Shown here piece by piece: positions 8,078 to 16,803 of a stretch of 63,221 nucleotides of DNA. The position numbers and the translations under genes are program-made. This stretch comes from Acetivibrio cellulolyticus CD2. GTDB lineage: Bacteria > Bacillota > Clostridia > Acetivibrionales > Acetivibrionaceae. The notes under the pieces were generated by a model that was not told the DNA's origin, ran no database searches, and saw nothing but the letters and a program-made list of their open reading frames with translations. The DNA lies in contig NZ_JH556659.1 of the NCBI RefSeq assembly GCF_000179595.2, positions 732,584 through 795,804 of the forward strand, given 5' to 3'. Position 1 is the stretch's first letter. Each line of letters starts with the position of its first letter.

Positions 8078-9115
8078 TCAGGTTTCAATATCATTTTTCT
8101 CAGTGGAAGATACCTGCTTTGACTTTTTTATTTTGCTTCTAAAAAACCTTTTGTATATAAAATAACCTGCAAAGAATACTATTGCCAGAAAGAATAGAAC
8201 CGGAAATGCAGCTGCAATAAACATCAATACATTGGCAAGGAAAGCTACAACCCCACTAAGACTGCCTAAAAAGTTGTTTTTCAATTGACTAAAGTAAGAG
8301 GTTTTTGTATGTGAAAGTGATTGGGGAAGTTTTTCATTCATATTAATAGTTATTGTTGATAACTTAACCAAATCAGAGAGCTTGTTTAGAGTTCCGGTTA
8401 GTTGTTCAATCTCATGTCGTATTTCTGTTAATCTGCTTTCGGTTTTAAAAATGGTATCAGGGTCTTGGATTTTCTTCAGGTATTCTTCAAGTCTGCTTTC
8501 CTCATATCTTAGAAGTCTTAGCCTTGATTCAACATCAAAGAACTGTTCTGTTACATCATCAGTTTTGATATTTTCATCAGTCAAAAGGCCTAAGCCTTTT
8601 ATATCTTTTAGAACAGTATTGAATTTGTCGGCGTCTACTCTTACAATTATGACTCCGTTTGTAACTAGAAATTCCTTATTATCTACATATTGTTTTACCT
8701 TGTTTATCTTTGATTCCTGAACATATCCTACGTTTCCAATTATGAACTCGATTTTACCATAAGCTGCGTCAAAATTATCAACTTCGACTGTTATATTTGC
8801 GTTACGGATTATTTTTCTTTGGCTTAATATCGAGTTGTTGACAGCTTTACTAGTTTCACCTGTTCCTGTAAATGCGGTTGAATTATTTGTATCTGCTGTT
8901 GAAGCATTTGACTGCTCTCCATCAGCTTTAGTATTTTTGCCTAATTCGACTGACAGGTCCGATTCTTTTGAGAATTCCCTTTTAACGTTAGTATCCTCAT
9001 ACGGAGCTTCTGCTTTTATATTTGCGTTTTTTTCATTTGAACTGCACCCAACCATTGAAATGAGCAGAAGTAAGCCCAAAAGAGTGGAAAAGCACTTTAA
9101 AATATTCCTTTTCAT
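8078..9115 (-). CDS. DUF4349 domain lipoprotein
   Basis: Membrane-anchored lipoprotein of the DUF4349 family; function unknown. The start is set at ATG 9115 (345 residues), which has an AAGGAGG site, rather than 78 bases upstream; from there the protein begins MKRNILKCF and has a lipobox ending ISMVGC at about residue 25. After a low-complexity Ser/Thr/Glu stretch comes the DUF4349 domain (about residues 95-270), including RKIIRNANITVEVDNFDAAY and a coiled coil (YEESRLEEYLKKIQD). A C-terminal membrane helix (about 285-320) precedes a basic tail. It is thus tethered at both ends, exposing the domain outside the cell. The gene is monocistronic. Confidence 0.82.
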   Translation of the reverse strand: MKRNILKCFSTLLGLLLLISMVGCSSNEKNANIKAEAPYEDTNVKREFSKESDLSVELGKNTKADGEQSNASTADTNNSTAFTGTGETSKAVNNSILSQRKIIRNANITVEVDNFDAAYGKIEFIIGNVGYVQESKINKVKQYVDNKEFLVTNGVIIVRVDADKFNTVLKDIKGLGLLTDENIKTDDVTEQFFDVESRLRLLRYEESRLEEYLKKIQDPDTIFKTESRLTEIRHEIEQLTGTLNKLSDLVKLSTITINMNEKLPQSLSHTKTSYFSQLKNNFLGSLSGVVAFLANVLMFIAAAFPVLFFLAIVFFAGYFIYKRFFRSKIKKSKQVSSTEKNDIET

Positions 9116-9485
9116 TGTAAAAATCAACCTCCTTAAAAAATGACTTGTATTGTATATAGCTAATTTGACGAGAATTTTTATAAAATGTTCCAACTTGTTT
9201 GATAATTATAATAATTAGCGACAAGAGAATTTGACTTGTAGAGACACAAATTATCCTTCTAGCAACGAATTACTATACATAATTTCTTTAAATAAAAAGA
9301 TTTTCTATTTGTATAATGGTTAAATGAAGAAATTAACATTTTCAATCAAGTGGAATACATAGAATGTAATTAAATGTATAGTTTGTTTTTTTGATTGTAA
9401 TTTTTATTTATTAGTTATTGATTATAAATTATATGAAATAGTATAATAATTCTTTGAGTAACAATTCAGTTATGGGAGGAAATAT
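9116..9485. other. AT-rich intergenic region between divergent genes
   Basis: 370 bases between the DUF4349 start and the CBM3 gene start. It must carry two divergent promoters, but I see no convincing paired -35/-10 elements, repeats or RNA structure. Ribosome sites flank it on both sides (AAGGAGG at 9128-9134 on the minus strand; GGGAGG near 9475 on the plus strand). Confidence 0.5.
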
Positions 9486-10400
9486 ATGAGATGGTTTTAT
9501 GATGTTAAGAAAAGAAAAACAATAATAGGAGTTTTTATTTTTGTCTTATTTGTGTGTACCACTTCATTATATGTGAAATTAAACATTATAAGTAATGCAA
9601 AGGAATCAAGTACTTCTGATGCTACCCAAACAGCATCTGTACCCGAACTAACAATGACACCACAGGCCCCTGAAGTTACAGAAACACCTACAGTAACACC
9701 TTTAGCGACGCCTACGATTATACTTACACTTACACCTACAATTACAGCTACACCCACAACAATACCCACTAATACACCTACGCCTGTAGCAACACTAACA
9801 TATAAGCCTACTCCTACACCATCTATAAAGAGGCCTACTCCAACACCAAGTTTGAAGTTAACGCCTAAAATAACATTGATAAATAAGACGAGTACACCTA
9901 GAAAAACCTCAACACCTAAACCTCTAAGTACTCCATCAAAAGTTGTAAGTAATAAAATTGTCTTAAGATATAAGAATGGTAACACTAGCGCTAATAGTGA
10001 CAGTATATATCCAATGTTTAAGATTGTTAACAGTGGGAAACAAAGTATCAAGCTATCCAATGTAAAAATCAGATACTATTATACAAAAGAGGAAAATAAA
10101 ACTGAAACTTTCTGGTGTGATTCCTTTTCAAAGGGTGCTACTAATGTATACGGAAATTTTGTTTCATTAAGTAATAAAAAGAGTACTGCGGACAGATACT
10201 TAGAGATAGGTTTTAGCGAAGCAGCGGGCGAACTTAAAGCAGGTGAAAGTGCTGAAGTATCAGTTGGCTTTGCGAAGAATGACTGGAGCGAATATAATCA
10301 AAAAAATGACTATTCATATTCTGCTTCAACAACATATTTTGAGTGGAACAAAGTAACACTATATGTGTCTGGTAAATTGGCATTTGGAAGAGAACCGTAA
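9486..10400 (+). CDS. Membrane-anchored family 3 cellulose-binding protein
   Basis: A 304-residue surface protein. Order: short basic cytoplasmic stub (residues 1-13), one membrane helix or uncleaved signal (14-33), a long Thr/Pro-rich linker (about 45-150, repeats such as TPTPSIKRPTPTPSLK), and a CBM3 (about 158-304), recognised from YPMFKIVNSGKQSIKLSNVK, the KTETFWCD region, YLEIGFSEAAGELKAGES, the YNQKNDYSYS segment and the closing GREP. CBM3 domains bind crystalline cellulose. No catalytic domain is present. In cellulolytic clostridia, CBM3 is also the sensor of RsgI-type anti-sigma factors, but the 13-residue stub is far too short for an RsgI N-terminus and no sigI gene is adjacent. It probably acts as a cellulose anchor or sensor. 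Confidence 0.88.
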   Translation: MRWFYDVKKRKTIIGVFIFVLFVCTTSLYVKLNIISNAKESSTSDATQTASVPELTMTPQAPEVTETPTVTPLATPTIILTLTPTITATPTTIPTNTPTPVATLTYKPTPTPSIKRPTPTPSLKLTPKITLINKTSTPRKTSTPKPLSTPSKVVSNKIVLRYKNGNTSANSDSIYPMFKIVNSGKQSIKLSNVKIRYYYTKEENKTETFWCDSFSKGATNVYGNFVSLSNKKSTADRYLEIGFSEAAGELKAGESAEVSVGFAKNDWSEYNQKNDYSYSASTTYFEWNKVTLYVSGKLAFGREP

Positions 10401-10558
10401 ATTTTGATTGAAAATTTGTTCAGCTCTAAGGGTTTTGCTTTTAAATTCATTAAACAAAAATGAAAAAAATGTTTGAACACAGGTATTGTTGGATAGAATA
10501 TACTAGTGCGAAATAACAGAATTATGTTCGAAACACCAAAGTAAAATTCTACATTTAA

Positions 10559-11875
<1,317 letters not shown>

Positions 11876-11966
11876 TATATTATGAAAATTATTAATGTTA
11901 AGCTTGTATTTTGATTTACTGTATGCTAAAATTAGTATGTTAATTTCTTAGGAGGTGTCTTTTAGC

Positions 11967-12203
11967 ATGCAAATAGCGGTTAATATATTACATGTGCTGT
12001 TTTGTATCTCATTGATTGTAATAGTATTATTGCAGTCAGGTAAACAAGCAGGGTTGTCAGGGGCAATAGCTGGTGGAGCTGAAACTTTCTTTGGTAAGAA
12101 TAAGGGAAGAACTATAGACGCACTTTTGGGTAAGTGGACTGCTGTAGCAGCAATAGGATTTCTTATAACTTCAATAGCTTTACAAATTATGATTAATGCC
12201 TAA
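11967..12203 (+). CDS. secG: Preprotein translocase subunit SecG
   Basis: Small subunit of the SecYEG protein-export channel. From ATG 11967 (AGGAGG 11 bases upstream; a GTG at 11955 overlaps the ribosome site and is rejected) it is 78 residues with two membrane helices: about residues 3-23, and about 55-75. Between them lies the family loop LLQSGKQAGLSGAIAGGAET and the FFGKN motif. Its place between eno and the rnr region matches the eno-secG-rnr order of Firmicutes. A hairpin terminator follows at 12215. Confidence 0.95.
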   Translation: MQIAVNILHVLFCISLIVIVLLQSGKQAGLSGAIAGGAETFFGKNKGRTIDALLGKWTAVAAIGFLITSIALQIMINA

Positions 12204-12214
12204 TGTTAATAGAT

Positions 12215-12238
12215 AAAACTGTGGAAACCCACAGTTTT
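12215..12238 (+). terminator. Terminator after secG
   Basis: AAAACTGTGG / CCACAGTTTT perfect 10-bp stem, 4-base loop, followed by ATTTTAT. The rest of the 12204-12571 gap is AT-rich. A 24-codon frame at about 12324 has no clear support. Confidence 0.85.
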
Positions 12239-12571
12239 ATTTTATGTGCTTGAAGGTTTTTTGGTAGGTAATAATTACCTGATAAAGGTTAGTTAGTGGA
12301 TAATTCTTAGAAAAGGTTGCCTTTATGAAAATGAAAGCGCTAAATAACATATTTCGCACTTATTTTCCTACACTTCTATTCTCAAATTTTAAATTTTAAA
12401 CTTTTTGAAAGACTTCATTTTTTCTTGTAATTATAGTTTTATTTTAGTAATATATATGTGAGACAACTTTAATTTAGTTGTTCAGTTATACCTATGGAGT
12501 CTGAACCTGTGTTTTAACAATGGTTTTATTTTCGTGTTTAATAAGCATATAAATTGGAGGTAATGGTTCCC

Positions 12572-13105
12572 ATGGAAAGAGAGCAAGCACTTGAGGAATT
12601 AAAAGGACGGTTAAAGAGTGAGAACTTAATCAAGCATTCTCTCTCGGTTGAAGCTATTATGAAGGAATTGGCTTTCTATTTTAAAGAAGATATTGATAAA
12701 TGGGGAATGGCTGGATTACTGCATGACATTGATTACGATAAAACAGGTGGAGAACCTTCGAAGCATGGTCTGGTTAGCGCTGAAATTTTGGAAACACTTG
12801 AGGTTGAAAGTTCTATTGTCTATGCTATCAAAGCGCACAATGATTATCATGGAATTGAAAGAAAGAGAAAGATTGATAAGGCACTTTACTGCGCTAGTCC
12901 CATGTCAGTTTTGATGACTGCATGTATAGCGGCTCTTCCTTCAAAGGAATTGGAAGATTTGACTGTAGAATTTGTTATGGATAGAATAAGTGAAGATGGA
13001 TTTATCAAAGATACAGAGCTGGATAAAATTAAGTCCTGTGAGCAATTGGGTATATCACTTGAAGAGTTTGTTGAGGCTTCAATAAAAGCTATAAGAAGTA
13101 TATAG
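12572..13105 (+). CDS. HD domain protein
   Basis: Metal-dependent phosphohydrolase-like protein of the HD/HDIG family, 177 residues from ATG 12572, which is 11 bases after GGAGG; earlier codons overlap the ribosome site. The histidine cluster is KHSLSVEAIMKELA (first His), the HD pair in MAGLLHDIDYDKTGGEP (about residues 47-63), KHG, and AIKAHNDYHGIERK. The substrate is unknown; such small HD proteins can act on nucleotides or nucleotide second messengers. It lies between secG and rnr, with its own terminator at 13201, so it is probably a single transcription unit. Confidence 0.85.
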   Translation: MEREQALEELKGRLKSENLIKHSLSVEAIMKELAFYFKEDIDKWGMAGLLHDIDYDKTGGEPSKHGLVSAEILETLEVESSIVYAIKAHNDYHGIERKRKIDKALYCASPMSVLMTACIAALPSKELEDLTVEFVMDRISEDGFIKDTELDKIKSCEQLGISLEEFVEASIKAIRSI

Positions 13106-13200
13106 GATAAAATGATATTATAGTGTTTTGTTCTTGATTTATAATTAATTTGAGTATTGTTTCATTTTTATGTTAATAATAAATATATTGAATTGTATAG

Positions 13201-13241
13201 ACCAAGTTTAGTAAGATAAATTATCTTTTATTAATCTTGGT
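13201..13241 (+). terminator. Terminator after the HD protein gene
   Basis: ACCAAG / CTTGGT base with additional AT pairing inside (TAAGAT/ATCTTTTA), followed by seven T. About 95 bases after the stop codon. Confidence 0.7.
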
Positions 13242-13286
13242 TTTTTTATTAGAATGATCATCGTTATTATTATAATAAGGAGGAAA

Positions 13287-13298
13287 ATGTTGCTATAA
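13287..13298 (+). promoter_or_regulatory. Three-codon mini-ORF with strong ribosome site upstream of rnr
   Basis: The strong AAGGAGG at 13278-13283 precedes ATG TTG CTA TAA (13287-13298), encoding Met-Leu-Leu-stop. It is in the same frame as rnr, whose ATG is 33 bases downstream of this ATG and lacks its own clear ribosome site. Either re-initiation after a mini-ORF controls rnr, or the TAA is a nonsense change in an originally longer N-terminus. Confidence 0.5.
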
Positions 13299-13319
13299 CA
13301 CGCAGCAGATATATGTAAT

Positions 13320-15674
13320 ATGGCTGACAGAAAAGAACGCATTTTGGAATTTATGAGGGAGGATGCTTATAAACCTTTGTTATTTGGTGAGTTGATAACA
13401 GTTCTGGACGTACCTAAAACTGATATAGAACTGTTTAAAAATGTTATGGACGAATTGGAAACAGAGGGGAAAATATTTAAGACTCATAAGGACAGGTATG
13501 GAGTACCTGAAAGGATGAACCTTATAGTTGGAAGGCTTCAGGGAAATGAGAGAGGATACGGATTTGTTATTCCCGATGATGAAGATATAAAAGACGTATT
13601 TGTCTCGGCAGACTCGCTCAATGGCGCTATGAACAATGATAGAGTTATTGCCAGAATTAATAAAAAAGTAATCGGGGATAAAAGGGCAGAGGGAGAAATT
13701 ATTAGAATAATTGAGAGAGCCAACAAGACAGTTGTTGGAACTTTTGAAAGCAGTAAGTACTTTGGGTTTGTTGTGCCTGACGATAGAAGAATATCAGCAG
13801 ATATCTTCATACCAAAGGATGAAGTAAATGGTGCAAAGTCAGGTCAGAAAGTTATTACAGAAATACTTTTATGGCCGGGGAAAAGAAGAAATGCGGAGGG
13901 TAAAATAATCGAGATAATAGGTGATAGGAATGAGCCTGGGGCAGATATTCTATCAATAATTAAGTTGCACAACCTCGTAGAGGAGTTTCCGGAAAGTGTT
14001 ATTAGACAGGCAGAGTCAATAGGTCAGACAGTAACTGAGGAAATGTCTAAAGGGAGACGTGATTTAAGAGGCTTACGCATGGTTACCATTGACGGAGAGG
14101 ATGCAAAAGACCTTGATGATGCTGTATCTGTTGAGAAACTCAAAAATGGCAACTACAAGCTTGGTGTCCATATTGCTGATGTAAGCCATTATGTTACCGA
14201 AGACTCACCCCTTGATAGGGAAGCTTTGAAAAGAGGTACCAGTGTTTATCTGGTTGACAGAGTTATACCTATGTTGCCTAAAGCGCTTTCAAATGGTATT
14301 TGCAGCCTCAATCCGCAGATAGACAGGCTTAGCTTTACTGTTATGATGGAGATTGATTCAACAGGTAAAGTGGTAGATCATGAAATATTTGAAAGTGTAA
14401 TCAATACTAATGAGAGAATGACATACACTAATGTATATAAAATTCTTGTTGAAAAGGACAAAGAGTTGTTAGAACGGTATGATTACCTTATAGATGATTT
14501 CAAAGCGATGGAAGAACTGGCAATGATACTTAGAAATAAAAGGATGCAAAGAGGCGCTATTGATTTCGATTTTGAAGAAGCTAAGATTTTGCTTGATGAG
14601 AAGGGAAAACCTATTCAAATTAAAAGGTATGAGATAACTATAGCAAATAAAATAATTGAGGAATTCATGCTTGCGTGCAACGAAACGGTTGCAGAGCATT
14701 TCTTCTGGGCAAATGTACCTTTTGTATACAGGGTGCATGAAGATCCGGACACCGATAAAATCGAAAATTTCAGTGAATTTGTACACAATCTTGGATATAC
14801 CTTAAAGGGGATTAATAAAATACACCCAAAGGCACTTCAGGATTTACTTCAGAAAGTTAAAAATACCAGGGAGGAACGCATAATAAGCACTGTTATGCTA
14901 AGATCGCTCCAAAAGGCAAAATACACTCATTTGAATCAAGGACATTTTGGATTGGCAGCAAAATATTATTGCCATTTTACATCACCTATAAGGAGATATC
15001 CCGACCTGATTATTCATCGTATTATGAAGGAATATTTGAAAGGTCAGATGGATGCAAAAAGAGAAGGAGAATTAATTGATTCACTGCCTGAAATTGCCAG
15101 GATGTGTTCTCAGAGGGAAAGAGTTGCCGAAGAGGCTGAGAGAGACACAGAAGACCTTAAAAAAGTAGAATATATGAAGCAATATGAGGGACAGGTTTTC
15201 GAAGGTATCATATCTAGCGTTACATCCTTTGGTATGTTTGTAGAGCTTGACAATACTATAGAAGGCCTTATAAGAATGAGCAATATGGAAGACGATTATT
15301 ATACTTTTAACGATAAGCAGTATTGCCTTATCGGCGAAAGGACGCGTAAAGTTTACAGGATAGGTGATGTTATTAAAGTGGTACTTGCAAGAGCAGATGT
15401 TGCAGCTAGAAGGATTGAGTTTACTATTATACAGGGTGAAGATGTGGAAGACGGGGAAATTGACAGAGAAGTTGGAGCAATACCTGAAGAAAAACCAAAG
15501 CGTAATCGAAAAGGGAAAGCAGACAAAGATGTTTTGTTGCATATACAGGGAAAAAAGAAAGATAAGCCCAAGAAGAGAATAGAAAAGTCTGGCAAGAAAA
15601 AGGAAAAGTCTGAAAAGAAGACAATTAAGTCCGGAAAGAAAAGGGAAAAATCAAGCAGACAGAATAAGGAATAA
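13320..15674 (+). CDS. rnr: Ribonuclease R
   Basis: Processive 3'-to-5' exoribonuclease of the RNB family that degrades structured RNA and acts in RNA quality control. Order over 784 residues: N-terminal helix-turn-helix (1-65), two cold-shock-type OB domains (about 70-135 with GNERGYGFVIPDDED; about 140-205 with FGFVVPDDRR), the RNB catalytic domain with GEDAKDLDDAV (metal-binding Asp cluster, about 257-268), an S1 domain (about 624-705), and a lysine-rich tail (about 720-784) typical of RNase R. ATG 13320 matches the family N-terminus, but the strong upstream ribosome site serves a three-codon in-frame mini-ORF instead. Confidence 0.95.
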   Translation: MADRKERILEFMREDAYKPLLFGELITVLDVPKTDIELFKNVMDELETEGKIFKTHKDRYGVPERMNLIVGRLQGNERGYGFVIPDDEDIKDVFVSADSLNGAMNNDRVIARINKKVIGDKRAEGEIIRIIERANKTVVGTFESSKYFGFVVPDDRRISADIFIPKDEVNGAKSGQKVITEILLWPGKRRNAEGKIIEIIGDRNEPGADILSIIKLHNLVEEFPESVIRQAESIGQTVTEEMSKGRRDLRGLRMVTIDGEDAKDLDDAVSVEKLKNGNYKLGVHIADVSHYVTEDSPLDREALKRGTSVYLVDRVIPMLPKALSNGICSLNPQIDRLSFTVMMEIDSTGKVVDHEIFESVINTNERMTYTNVYKILVEKDKELLERYDYLIDDFKAMEELAMILRNKRMQRGAIDFDFEEAKILLDEKGKPIQIKRYEITIANKIIEEFMLACNETVAEHFFWANVPFVYRVHEDPDTDKIENFSEFVHNLGYTLKGINKIHPKALQDLLQKVKNTREERIISTVMLRSLQKAKYTHLNQGHFGLAAKYYCHFTSPIRRYPDLIIHRIMKEYLKGQMDAKREGELIDSLPEIARMCSQRERVAEEAERDTEDLKKVEYMKQYEGQVFEGIISSVTSFGMFVELDNTIEGLIRMSNMEDDYYTFNDKQYCLIGERTRKVYRIGDVIKVVLARADVAARRIEFTIIQGEDVEDGEIDREVGAIPEEKPKRNRKGKADKDVLLHIQGKKKDKPKKRIEKSGKKKEKSEKKTIKSGKKREKSSRQNKE

Positions 15675-15716
15675 ATGAGATACCTATAAAATATAAAAAA
15701 GATGGAGTGAGTAAAT

Positions 15717-16187
15717 ATTTTACTTGTAAGTGCTTGCTTATTAGGAATAAATTGCAAGTATAATGGAGGAAACAACTATAATAGCGACATTATTGAGCTT
15801 ATGACGAAATACAAACTTATACCGGTTTGCCCGGAACAGTTGGGTGGATGTGCCACTCCAAGGTTACCTGCGGAGATACTGGATGGTGAAGGGCAAGATG
15901 TGCTTGAAGGAATGGCTAAGGTGATTAGAAAAGATGGAGTTGATATTTCAGGAGAGTTCAAAAAGGGTGCTGAAGAAGTCCTTAAAATTGCACAACTGCT
16001 GAATGTTGACCTGGCTATACTAAAAGCGAGAAGTCCTTCTTGCGGAGCAGGAAATATTTATGATGGAACTTTTTCGGGAAAGCTAAAAAAGGGGAATGGT
16101 GTTACTGCAGAGATTCTGAAAAGTAATGGGATCAAAGTGATAACTGAAGAAGAAATCAAAACTTCAGAGGTATTTAGGGCTACTTGA
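15717..16187 (+). CDS. DUF523 protein, probable ATT start
   Basis: Member of the DUF523 family, small cysteine-containing cytoplasmic proteins of unknown function. The conserved N-terminus (LLVSACLLGINCKYNGGNNY, with the family cysteines) is encoded upstream of the first in-frame ATG (15801). Reading back, an in-frame stop is met at 15708-15710 and no ATG, GTG or TTG lies between; the best start is ATT at 15717, nine bases after GGAG. Later motifs fit the family: PVCPEQLGGCATPR, SGEFKKGAEEVL, LKARSPSCG, GNIYDGTFSGKLKKGNGV. It could instead be a single-base frameshift in a T-run, joining a GTG at 15707. It lies 42 bases after rnr, with no terminator between them. Confidence 0.8.
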   Translation: MLLVSACLLGINCKYNGGNNYNSDIIELMTKYKLIPVCPEQLGGCATPRLPAEILDGEGQDVLEGMAKVIRKDGVDISGEFKKGAEEVLKIAQLLNVDLAILKARSPSCGAGNIYDGTFSGKLKKGNGVTAEILKSNGIKVITEEEIKTSEVFRAT

Positions 16188-16205
16188 TTTTAGGACATTA
16201 CTTTA

Positions 16206-16259
16206 GAAATTATATAACAAAATCTTATGGGTATTTAGTGTATTTTGTTATATAATTTC
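16206..16259. repeat. Perfect 18-bp AT-rich inverted repeat
   Basis: GAAATTATATAACAAAAT (16206-16223) and its exact reverse complement (16242-16259) flank an 18-base spacer. It lies just after the DUF523 gene and beside the HPr terminator. There is no T-tract directly after either arm, so it is not a standard terminator. Confidence 0.7.
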
Positions 16260-16267
16260 CAAAATTA

Positions 16268-16298
16268 AAGACCCTGGAATTTGAATTTCCAGGGTCTT
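16268..16298 (-). terminator. Terminator of the HPr-like gene
   Basis: Perfect 12-bp stem AAGACCCTGGAA / TTCCAGGGTCTT with a 7-base loop; on the minus strand it is followed by TTTAATTTT. It could also stop transcripts coming from the DUF523 side. Confidence 0.85.
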
Positions 16299-16310
16299 GG
16301 GTGGCTTGAT

Positions 16311-16538
16311 TTATACTATAAAGTTTTTAATTTCTTCGAAGAACTTATCACAATCGTCTAAATGTACATCAACTTTTATAGGTTTGCTTAAATCTAAGCT
16401 AAAGATACCCATGATAGATTTTGCATCAACTACATAACGGCCTGAAGTCAAATCGATGTCGAAGTCATATTTATTTACTATATTTACAAAATCCTTAACA
16501 TCGGTAATTGATTTTAAAGAAATATTAAATGATTTCAT
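16311..16538 (-). CDS. HPr-like protein lacking the phosphorylatable histidine
   Basis: A 75-residue HPr-fold protein. The regulatory-serine region is well kept: VVDAKSIMGIFSLDL, with Ser41 at the position equivalent to Ser46 of Bacillus HPr. The active-site loop, normally His-Ala-Arg-Pro, is replaced by LKSITDVKDF, so His15-type phosphotransfer from Enzyme I is not expected. Such paralogues are common in Clostridia; a Crh-like regulatory role is possible but not shown. ATG 16538 has an AAAGGAGG site. It is monocistronic, on the opposite strand to its neighbours, with its own strong terminator. Confidence 0.8.
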   Translation of the reverse strand: MKSFNISLKSITDVKDFVNIVNKYDFDIDLTSGRYVVDAKSIMGIFSLDLSKPIKVDVHLDDCDKFFEEIKNFIV

Positions 16539-16803
16539 GCGAATTCCTCCTTTTTTGTGTTTTCAAATGTCTTTCAATCCTTTATTATATATATTATCTT
16601 GTTTATAGTTGCAAGTCAATTGTGATATTGCTAAAATTTTCTTAGTATTTTGTGAGATATGTGAAAACATATTATACAAAGTTATCTTGTATAATATAAC
16701 TTATATACAAAGGAACATTATTTTGTAATATTTAAATTAGTGATTATAATAAAAATTTGCAAAACAGTAGAAATAAATAATTTATTTAGCCTTGGGGGAT
16801 ATA

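Noticed and set aside
9497-10060. Long minus-strand frame opposite the Thr/Pro linker of the CBM3 protein
   Set aside because: It is a low-complexity valine/glycine antisense image of the ACA/CCT-rich linker, without start signals.
12324-12398. 24-codon frame between secG and the HD gene, considered as a leader peptide
   Set aside because: Its ribosome site is weak, it is far from the next gene, and no hairpin or regulatory logic accompanies it.
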